Shown one piece after another: positions 1 to 5,935 of a stretch of DNA of 15,733 bases. The notes under the pieces were generated by a model. That model saw only the letters and a program-made list of their open reading frames with translations. It did no database searches and was not told the origin of the DNA. Within the stretch, counting starts at the first letter, position 1; the number at the start of each line of letters is the position of its first letter. Source of the DNA: Bacillota bacterium (lineage in GTDB: Bacteria > Bacillota > Dethiobacteria > DTU022). Both the position numbers and the translations under genes were made by a program. The stretch is from positions 1-15,733 of the forward strand of contig JAAZPS010000388.1 in NCBI GenBank assembly GCA_012797095.1. Direction: 5' to 3'.

Positions 1-1
1 A

Positions 2-164
2 GTTTCAACCCACGCCCCCACGCGGGGGGCGACACTGTAAAAGAGATCAGGGTTATAATTGATCTCGTTTCAACCCACGCCCCCACGCGGGGGGCGACGC
101 GGGGGGATGCCCACAAGCCGCTATCGGCTCGTGTTTCAACCCACGCCCCCACGCGGGGGGCGAC
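2..164 (-). CRISPR. Type I-C CRISPR array, leader-proximal end (3 repeats, 2 spacers, continues beyond the left edge)
   Basis: Three identical 32-bp repeats lie at 2-33, 67-98 and 133-164, separated by spacers of 33 bp (34-66) and 34 bp (99-132). On the minus strand each repeat starts GTCGCCCCC and ends GTGGGTTGAAAC. It contains an inverted repeat (CGCCCCC / GGGGGCG around a 5-nt loop), the usual architecture of type I-C repeats, where Cas5c cuts at the 3' base of the hairpin and leaves an 11-nt 5' handle. The orientation is minus, the same as the cas operon: cas2 and then the leader lie on the high-coordinate side, so the newest spacer should be 99-132. The first base of the window precedes a complete repeat, so the array almost certainly extends to the left and its total size is unknown. 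Confidence 0.97.
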
Positions 165-452
165 AGTATAGCTGAAAATACCTGTAACCACAGCGTTTTG
201 ACATAGCATTTCGCGAAACCATTGTATTAAAGCTTAATTTATCGCTAGCTTTTGGCTAAAAGACCCAAAGACCTTGATAAGACAAGCTGTGCGAAATGAT
301 GTGTGATTATATGTTAGCTTATGGTTCGCAAAATAGGTTTTCCGAAGAAACAATTAAAACCACAGGAAAATATCATAAACAACCTTATATATTTGTCAAA
401 GAACATACGCCCTATATCCCTATATGCAAATCGTCACGGAGTTTTTAACGTG
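165..452 (-). promoter_or_regulatory. CRISPR leader and cas2-array intergenic region
   Basis: This is a 288-bp AT-rich stretch without a credible gene, between the cas2 stop and the first repeat. On the minus strand it should hold the leader that drives array transcription and marks the integration end. Visible elements are TGCGAACC (minus, 323-330), a motif I recall from type I-C leaders; a perfect palindrome TTTCGCGAAA at 209-218; a TATAAT hexamer (minus, 306-311); and a tandem CCCTATAT duplication at 410-425. A 90-residue open frame on the plus strand across 321-593 lies mostly over cas2 and the leader and shows no family features, so I do not call it. Confidence 0.75.
306..332 (-). promoter_or_regulatory. 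Candidate array (pre-crRNA) promoter in the leader
   Basis: On the minus strand a perfect TATAAT occupies 311-306. The best upstream match to a -35 box is TTGCGA at 332-327, but its spacing is only about 14-15 bp, so the match is imperfect. Transcription would start near 299 and run about 135 nt through the leader into the first repeat. The position is sensible for a leader promoter, but the -35 is weak. Confidence 0.3.
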
Positions 453-743
453 CTAAATGATTATAGTCCCCTCCGGATCAAACGCAGGTTTTGCCCCAAC
501 ATGCTCAATCCTTTTTTTCCAGTTAGCACCCAAATAATAGTAACGCAGGCTATCTTCCTTTTGATCAATAATTTTCTCCAAGCTATTTTTTAGCATGACA
601 AATTGTGCGGGATCCAGCATACACTCAAAAACAGAATTCTGAACTCTTTGTCCGTAATTTACACATTGCTTTGCCACATGCCGCAGTCTTTTTTTACCCT
701 CCGGCGTAACAGTGCTTACATCATAGGTTACCAGCACCATCAT
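453..743 (-). CDS. cas2: CRISPR-associated endonuclease Cas2 (type I-C)
   Basis: This 96-residue protein is the normal length for Cas2. It dimerises and bridges two Cas1 dimers in the spacer-integration complex. The N-terminus MMVLVTYDVSTVTPEGKKR is the typical first beta strand with the conserved Asp (residue 8) and the DVST signature of type I-C Cas2. The ferredoxin-like fold continues through RVQNSVFEC and the C-terminal YYYLG strand. It is the last gene of the cas operon, 18 nt after the cas1 stop, with a weakish AAGGGATG ribosome-binding site about 13 nt before the chosen ATG; ATG codon 2 (740) is an equally possible start. It ends with TAG just before the leader. Confidence 0.97.
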   Translation of the reverse strand: MMVLVTYDVSTVTPEGKKRLRHVAKQCVNYGQRVQNSVFECMLDPAQFVMLKNSLEKIIDQKEDSLRYYYLGANWKKRIEHVGAKPAFDPEGTIII

Positions 744-761
744 AGCTATGCATCATCCCTT

Positions 762-1793
762 TTATCGCCATACAAATGGCGGGTAGCTTGCCAGATCGCC
801 CCGCAAATGCCTGGCCAACAATAACGCTTGGGCGTACGGCAAAAGGCCCACTGGAATCTTCTCTTCAAGGAAGGGATGGACCAGCGTATCCCTTTTTCTT
901 TTCTGCCAACTTTCAAGAATCACTTTCCTGGCATCATCTTTAAACATCACGCCGCCCGATCCTTTTTCAATGAAATCGCTTGCGCCAAGTTGCTGTCGGT
1001 TTATAAGATTTAAAGCTAGCCTATCTGCCATGTAAGGCCTAAATTCCTCCATCAGATCGAGAGCCAGCCCCAATCTGCCCGGCCGATCCCGGTGGAGATA
1101 TCCCACGTAAGGATCGAGCCCAACCGTCTGCAGAGCAGACTTGGTATCATGAAGGAGAAGCGTGTAAAGAAAAGAGAGTAATGCGTTGACATTATCGCGA
1201 GGAGGCCGCCGGCTCCGGCCCCGCATGAAAAAGTGGTTCTTTTGATTCACTATGAGTTGATCAAAAACAGAAAAATAGCTGCGGGCCGATTCACCCTCGA
1301 TGCCTCTCACTTCGTCCAATCCCGGCTTTTTGCTCAGCTTAAGTACATTTCGCGCCATCAGTTTGCTGACTTTTTCTACCTCGCCGGTTTCCATCCTATC
1401 ACCATAATCACTTACAAATCGCCGCAAGACCGTCCTGCAATTGGCTATCTTTCCGATGATAAATGTTGATGCCAGCGTTGCTGACTCCTGTTCTGAATCA
1501 GCCAAACGGTATTGTGTTCTTCTCAACAGGACATTGCCCCTGGGCGTTCCTTGAACCGTAGCAAAATGTCTTCCGTATTCGGTGAGGAAGGAAACCGTGA
1601 CATTTTTCTCCACGCACATACCCAGAAGACCCGGACTGGCTCCCATATGACCAAAGGTGACAATCCCTTCTAGGTAATGGATTGGTGTCCTGAACACTTC
1701 CTCATTTGCAATCTTGACGACCAAGTTCTCGCCATCTTTAGACAGATACGCCTCGGGGTTGGTTACATACAGCACATTTAACATTTTTCGCAT
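762..1793 (-). CDS. cas1: CRISPR-associated endonuclease/integrase Cas1 (type I-C)
   Basis: This is the 343-residue integrase of the adaptation complex; it inserts new spacers at the leader-repeat junction. The N-terminal beta domain (about 1-85) is followed by the alpha-helical catalytic domain. The metal-binding triad is visible as E166 (in RGIEGESA), H234 (in PYVGYLHRDRPGR) and E249 (in LDLMEEFRP), the usual spacing for type I-C Cas1. The start ATG at 1793 has GGAG about 11 nt upstream; ATG codon 4 is an alternative. It lies 20 nt after cas4 and 18 nt before cas2, so cas4-cas1-cas2 form a contiguous adaptation block. The length is full and I see no damage. Confidence 0.98.
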   Translation of the reverse strand: MRKMLNVLYVTNPEAYLSKDGENLVVKIANEEVFRTPIHYLEGIVTFGHMGASPGLLGMCVEKNVTVSFLTEYGRHFATVQGTPRGNVLLRRTQYRLADSEQESATLASTFIIGKIANCRTVLRRFVSDYGDRMETGEVEKVSKLMARNVLKLSKKPGLDEVRGIEGESARSYFSVFDQLIVNQKNHFFMRGRSRRPPRDNVNALLSFLYTLLLHDTKSALQTVGLDPYVGYLHRDRPGRLGLALDLMEEFRPYMADRLALNLINRQQLGASDFIEKGSGGVMFKDDARKVILESWQKRKRDTLVHPFLEEKIPVGLLPYAQALLLARHLRGDLASYPPFVWR

Positions 1794-1813
1794 CTGTTAT
1801 TTTTCTCCGCCGC

Positions 1814-2467
1814 TTATTCGCTTATCATGCCTTCCACTATAGTCGCCATGTAAATTTCAACCTTTTTACCGCTTCCGCCGAGCTTCGGCAGACAGACATC
1901 CTTCATGGAACAGTTCTTGCAATGTGAGCCTTTTACCGTTGGTGGGGTGATCCCATGGGCAAACAACAGGTGCATTTTATCAGCCAATATTTTTACCCTC
2001 GTTCTGAGCTGGTCATTAAATTCGACCCTATGCCTATGTCTTGTTTCACCATAGTACATATAACCGTAGACCAACGTCATGCCGAGCATCTCTTCAAGGC
2101 AGATGGCCTGAGCGCAAAGCTGAACTTCGTCCCGATCATCGGGTTTGGGCTTACCCCTTTTATACTCTACAATGCTATAGGCACTGCTACTTTGACCATC
2201 CTGATTACGGTGTATTTCCAGCACATCGGCAATGCCAAACAGCCCCAAGCTTCTGGATTGCAGGGGGACGGATCTGATGATCCTTACTTCACCACGTGAT
2301 TCGGTAAAGTAAGGATCATCAACTCGCTCATGAAGAAGCCTGCCTTCAGCGGTGCGCAGGTTCTCCACCCACTGGTTTTCTACATGAATCAGCCCCCATT
2401 GCCGTTCACAGAAGGCAAAATGCTGGATGCCGGACAGGGGAAGTAAGTCTTCTTCTTCGTATTTCAA
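1814..2467 (-). CDS. cas4: CRISPR-associated exonuclease Cas4 (type I-C)
   Basis: This 217-residue RecB-like nuclease with an Fe-S cluster trims prespacers and selects PAM-flanked ends for Cas1-Cas2. The four cluster cysteines are C20, C183, C186 and C192 (HCKNCSMKDVC). The nuclease site is present: H46 (LLHERV), D81 (FGIADVLE), E101 and K103 (VEYKRG) and Q116 (DEVQLCAQ). The start is TTG: it follows the cas7 stop by 8 nt, a good GAGGTGA ribosome-binding site overlaps that stop, and the next residues are the conserved N-terminus. No ATG occurs in frame nearby. It sits between cas7 and cas1, the standard I-C order. Confidence 0.97.
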   Translation of the reverse strand: MKYEEEDLLPLSGIQHFAFCERQWGLIHVENQWVENLRTAEGRLLHERVDDPYFTESRGEVRIIRSVPLQSRSLGLFGIADVLEIHRNQDGQSSSAYSIVEYKRGKPKPDDRDEVQLCAQAICLEEMLGMTLVYGYMYYGETRHRHRVEFNDQLRTRVKILADKMHLLFAHGITPPTVKGSHCKNCSMKDVCLPKLGGSGKKVEIYMATIVEGMISE

Positions 2468-2475
2468 AGGTCACC

Positions 2476-3396
2476 TCAGACCCGTTCGTGTATCGATACT
2501 TCAGGGGGCACCTGGTCTTTTAAAGTTATAACCGTATAATCAGAAAAGTCTCTGGCCGGCCTATTTTCGTCTTTACGCTTAACAATAACTGAATCAAAGA
2601 GCCTTTGAACTGGTACATTGCCCATTCTGGAAGAGTGTTCAAAAATGATCAGCTTTCTTGTTCCCATAAGCCCACGGGCAGCGGAGCGATCGTGCTCGAA
2701 CATTTCCTCAAGCGCTTCCCAAAACAAATCGAGATCCCCACCGGAAAAGCCGGTCTGATTCCCCAAGGGGGCTGATACAAAACCATGGGCGCGATACAGG
2801 CCGTAGGGTACGGTAAATTTACGGCCCATCGTACGATTATCACCGCCCTGTTTTTCAGCTTCCGCTTCGGTTGTAACAGCCATGCGCGTAATACTATGCT
2901 CGAGTGAAACAACAGGATCTACTGAACGGGCAAATGTTAACTGGACCGGACCCCGCACTTGACCCGCATTAGCACCAGTGGAAAGAACAGCGCCAAATGT
3001 CCTTATATCGAAGAAGTTTTGGCATAAAAATTGTTTGGCACGATCGATTTCTTTCCCCTGCCCCTGACCTTCCTTGTTACGTTTTTTTCCATCGGCGGGA
3101 TCAGCAGGATCCTCTTTCAAATCGATCCCCAGGCTGATGTAAGCTTGTTCAATTGTTTTATTAAGAACGGCCTTTTCCTTGATGAATATTCCATAGGGTG
3201 GTTTATCATCGTATTTTAACCCAACATAATTTCTCACCTTTCGTTTTAAACAGACATCTGTGACCAGGCCATGCCCGGTTTCAGCATCCACGCGGGGCAA
3301 ATTGCCTGCATCGGGATCCCCATTTGGGTTTCCATCCTTGACGTCAAAAAGAATGACAAAATCATAACGTTTCTGGATCGGTTCATTTTTGTTCAT
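2476..3396 (-). CDS. cas7c: Type I-C Cascade backbone protein Cas7c (Csd2)
   Basis: This 306-residue protein is the repeated backbone subunit that binds the crRNA spacer in the I-C effector complex. The N-terminal RRM-like strand RYDFVILFDVKDGNPNGDPD (10-29), followed by AGNLPRVDAETGHGLVTDVC, is the hallmark of Csd2. Later conserved blocks are FGAVLSTGANAGQVRGPVQ (134-152), GRKFTVPYGLYRAHGFVSA (191-209) and FEHSSRMGN (252-260). The region around 93-122 is a charged, glycine-rich insertion, probably the thumb or loop. The ATG is preceded by AAAGGGTG at about 8 nt. It is 29 nt downstream of cas8c and 8 nt upstream of cas4. Confidence 0.98.
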   Translation of the reverse strand: MNKNEPIQKRYDFVILFDVKDGNPNGDPDAGNLPRVDAETGHGLVTDVCLKRKVRNYVGLKYDDKPPYGIFIKEKAVLNKTIEQAYISLGIDLKEDPADPADGKKRNKEGQGQGKEIDRAKQFLCQNFFDIRTFGAVLSTGANAGQVRGPVQLTFARSVDPVVSLEHSITRMAVTTEAEAEKQGGDNRTMGRKFTVPYGLYRAHGFVSAPLGNQTGFSGGDLDLFWEALEEMFEHDRSAARGLMGTRKLIIFEHSSRMGNVPVQRLFDSVIVKRKDENRPARDFSDYTVITLKDQVPPEVSIHERV

Positions 3397-3425
3397 GATT
3401 TACACCCTTTCATTTCTCATTTAAT

Positions 3426-3794
3426 TCAACGCGCTTCTTCTTTCACTTTTTTTGTAAAGAACGCTTGTCTCTGATGATAGTATCCGATTGCAAAACGCCC
3501 TTGCTCATGCAGATCGAGGTGCGACTGAAAATCACTAAAATGGCTCATGATTTCCCCAAGCAGGCTCTCAAAGTAAATAATTCTTCCCTTGTTCTCGATT
3601 TTTGCCAGATGGTGATTCTTTAATCGCAACAAAATTGGGAATACAGTCACTGGACTTGCACAGGCAGCGCCATAGAAACGTTCCCGGATTGTCGCATTAA
3701 TCGTCGGGTTGGCCTCCTCCTGCACTTTTTCAAGTACGGCAAATAATCTTCCTAGCTGATAACCGGCAGAGGGTTGGGAGATGTCCAATTCCAT
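3426..3794 (-). CDS. cas11c: Small subunit Cas11c, translated from an internal start within cas8c
   Basis: The same reading frame as cas8c contains ATG at 3794-3792 (Met466 of Cas8c), preceded on the minus strand by AAAAGGAGG (3808-3800) and a 5-nt spacer, a near-perfect Shine-Dalgarno site buried inside a coding sequence. The product would be 122 residues (MELDISQPSAGYQLGRLFAV to the shared C-terminus), mostly alpha-helical. That internal translation of cas8c yields a separate small subunit Cas11c of about this size is established for type I-C systems such as Desulfovibrio vulgaris. Here the assignment is made from the ribosome-binding site, frame and length. Two copies normally sit in the belly of the complex. 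Confidence 0.85.
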   Translation of the reverse strand: MELDISQPSAGYQLGRLFAVLEKVQEEANPTINATIRERFYGAACASPVTVFPILLRLKNHHLAKIENKGRIIYFESLLGEIMSHFSDFQSHLDLHEQGRFAIGYYHQRQAFFTKKVKEEAR

Positions 3795-5189
3795 ACTGAC
3801 CTCCTTTTGATCAGGATTGGGGTAATATCGACAGTAGCGATTCAAATAAGCCTTTATCAACGCCGCACGGATCGGTTTAACCCCGAACTTGGTATCGCTT
3901 CTAATCCGCCGCAGCGCCGCCTGAAGAAGCGTGGCTGGATACGGCGACCCGTTCAGAATGGATCCCATAAAATCACCGGCAAGATTAGGAGGGATATTTT
4001 CACTTTTATCCTGTGTGGCTACATTTACCATTACCCGCCATATGGAGTAGAATTCCGGCTCAGAAGGCGGTTTTACAATCGCAAAATCCTCAAAATGCTG
4101 CTTGATCCTGGAGGCAAACTGGGATATCGTCCCAACTTGCCAGAAACGGACAGCAATCCTAGCAGCATTCGGAGAAAGGCCGAGTACATAAAAACAGCTA
4201 TCGCCATCATCATCCAGGTATGTGCCACTATTGATTGATTTAAAAAGTGCTTTCACTTTTTCCGTTCCCGCGTCGGGGTTATCTTTTTCCGGTTCTTTAA
4301 AAAAGAAGGAGAAGTCTGATTCAAAAGATGATTTTTTTTCGGACCAGAATACTGTTGAGGCGTCACCTATTAGCATTCTTTGCGTCTTTGATTTGAGCAG
4401 GGTGTTCAAAGCTGTAACATAGGCAAATTCTGAAGACTTTATCACAGGGGCGTTGTAAGCCTGCTCTTTGCCATAAGAGTCATAGCCGCTGTTTCTCTGG
4501 AACCCCACCAAGCTTTTCGTATCTTTGTTGATCGGTGTACGACCATGCGTTCTTGCGATCTCTCCAAACTCACCGGTGATCAGACACGTGCCGGTGTGGA
4601 TAGTTGGATCTGATCCTTCCACATCTTTTCCCTTTCCTGCAGCTTCTATATTGCCGGCAATGTGTTCCCTCACTTTCTCTCGACACGGTACCGGAACATC
4701 TGAAGAAGCTAACCGAAAAGACATGTTGCATTGAGGAGCTTTTAAACAATCCAGGATTTGTGGAGACGCGATTGCCTTATTAAATCCGTCATCTCTCTTG
4801 TAGAACTCCATCATTGCTTTAACCCCGGCATCCTCTTTTAAATTATCGGGAAGACTTTGTAATGAGTTCAGCCAGGTTTGGTGCTGTTTTGATGATTTTT
4901 TATCGTCAGTTGGTAACCCAAGTAAATAGCCAATATGATCCCACAACAAAAAAGTGGTTTCATAGCTTCTCTTCCCACTACGCAAAGTTGATCTGGGCAG
5001 TAAGAACGATTTGGCGATCAATCTTTTACCCACTTTTTCACGTGTATCTTCGATATTGATAAATTCGCCCTTTTCGCTGATAACAATCAAAAATTGAAGA
5101 TCCTTTATCTCAAACCCCTCCGGTGCCATCCCGCTATCCAGATCCGCCGCTTTGCGATCGTAGTATCCTTTCAGCGCTTGAAGGATCAT
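3426..5189 (-). CDS. cas8c: Type I-C Cascade large subunit Cas8c (Csd1)
   Basis: This 587-residue large subunit should recognise the PAM (TTC in characterised I-C systems) and open the target duplex. Recognition rests on the Csd1 N-terminus (MILQALKGYYDRKAAD), the block LVGFQRNSGYDSYGKEQAYN (227-246) and the C-terminal core IVKPPSEPEFYSIWRVMVNVA (371-391). Its ATG overlaps the cas5c stop by 4 nt (ATGA), indicating translational coupling, with CAGGGG just upstream. The last 122 codons double as cas11c through an internal start at Met466. The length is normal for the family. Confidence 0.97.
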   Translation of the reverse strand: MILQALKGYYDRKAADLDSGMAPEGFEIKDLQFLIVISEKGEFINIEDTREKVGKRLIAKSFLLPRSTLRSGKRSYETTFLLWDHIGYLLGLPTDDKKSSKQHQTWLNSLQSLPDNLKEDAGVKAMMEFYKRDDGFNKAIASPQILDCLKAPQCNMSFRLASSDVPVPCREKVREHIAGNIEAAGKGKDVEGSDPTIHTGTCLITGEFGEIARTHGRTPINKDTKSLVGFQRNSGYDSYGKEQAYNAPVIKSSEFAYVTALNTLLKSKTQRMLIGDASTVFWSEKKSSFESDFSFFFKEPEKDNPDAGTEKVKALFKSINSGTYLDDDGDSCFYVLGLSPNAARIAVRFWQVGTISQFASRIKQHFEDFAIVKPPSEPEFYSIWRVMVNVATQDKSENIPPNLAGDFMGSILNGSPYPATLLQAALRRIRSDTKFGVKPIRAALIKAYLNRYCRYYPNPDQKEVSMELDISQPSAGYQLGRLFAVLEKVQEEANPTINATIRERFYGAACASPVTVFPILLRLKNHHLAKIENKGRIIYFESLLGEIMSHFSDFQSHLDLHEQGRFAIGYYHQRQAFFTKKVKEEAR

Positions 5190-5920
5190 CCCCTGACCAC
5201 CACTTCCCTGCGGTCGGTATTCACCACTCCCTTATCGATATACGCTCGAAAGAATTGAGGTGTCGGATCTTGCGCATCCCGATCAAAGTCCATATCATAA
5301 AGCATAAAACCCAGATCCCGCGTTTCATCAATGGTTTTTGCAGGTTCGGCTTCAGGCTCTACTAGCTTGAAATAACACGCAAATTCCCTGCAGCCCAGGT
5401 ACGGCCTATGAAAACATTGGCCCTTTTTTGCCCGTCGTTCAAACATTGCAGCATATTTAGCCGGGGTCTCATTCATTCTCACTATTTCTTGCGCTTCTTG
5501 TTCCTCTGCCCAATACTCCGGCGTTACGGGGCAGTTTGTTGTTCTTTCCGCCGGAGGGATAAAATCGAAGTGCCCATGAATACGGTATCTAACATCCCTT
5601 AAAAAAAGTCCGGCCCGCTGTTGCCTTTCGTCCTCAATGAACAGCCCCATGGGTTTACCCTTTTCACCCGATAGCTGTTTCGCTGTAGGGCCGATCGCTC
5701 TTTTACCCACTTCATTGCGACGGACGGTAATCCATTTTATGGGGTTGAGGACCTCTATCTTGGTTATTTTCCATTTTATTGCCGGTTTCCATAGAATAGA
5801 TTCAAAAATCGCCCTGGCTGCCGATGGCGTGATCAGATCGTAACTCACTCGTTCCACCTTCATTTCGGGTCGCGTAAAACATGCAAAATCACCCCACACT
5901 TCTAAACACCAATTGTGCAC
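5186..5920 (-). CDS. cas5c: Type I-C crRNA-processing endoribonuclease Cas5c (Cas5d)
   Basis: This 244-residue protein takes the role that Cas6 has in other type I systems: it cleaves the repeat hairpin and stays bound at the crRNA 5' handle. The N-terminus is the Cas5d signature: CLEVWGDFACFTRPEMKVER (5-24), then YDLITPSAARAIFESILWKP (27-46). A RYRIHGHFDF stretch (111-120) lies in the part of the family where the basic/His catalytic residues occur, but I cannot assign the exact residue from the sequence alone. The start is GTG (5918-5920), chosen because the conserved N-terminus begins here and GAGGCGGTGA lies just upstream. It is 15 nt after cas3 and overlaps cas8c by 4 nt. No cas6 is present, as expected. 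Confidence 0.97.
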   Translation of the reverse strand: MHNWCLEVWGDFACFTRPEMKVERVSYDLITPSAARAIFESILWKPAIKWKITKIEVLNPIKWITVRRNEVGKRAIGPTAKQLSGEKGKPMGLFIEDERQQRAGLFLRDVRYRIHGHFDFIPPAERTTNCPVTPEYWAEEQEAQEIVRMNETPAKYAAMFERRAKKGQCFHRPYLGCREFACYFKLVEPEAEPAKTIDETRDLGFMLYDMDFDRDAQDPTPQFFRAYIDKGVVNTDRREVVVRG

Positions 5921-5935
5921 CGAATCACCGCCTCT

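Noticed and set aside
198..227. Plus-strand promoter in the leader (TTGACA, 18 bp, TTGTAT)
   Set aside because: The -35 is perfect but the -10 is poor, and it points away from the array with no gene to drive; antisense transcription cannot be excluded, but nothing supports it.
435..452. Terminator after cas2 (CACG...CGTG hairpin)
   Set aside because: The stem is only 4 bp with a 10-nt loop and no T-run on the minus strand.
3774..4238. 154-codon plus-strand open frame
   Set aside because: It is antisense within cas8c, with no ribosome-binding site or family resemblance.
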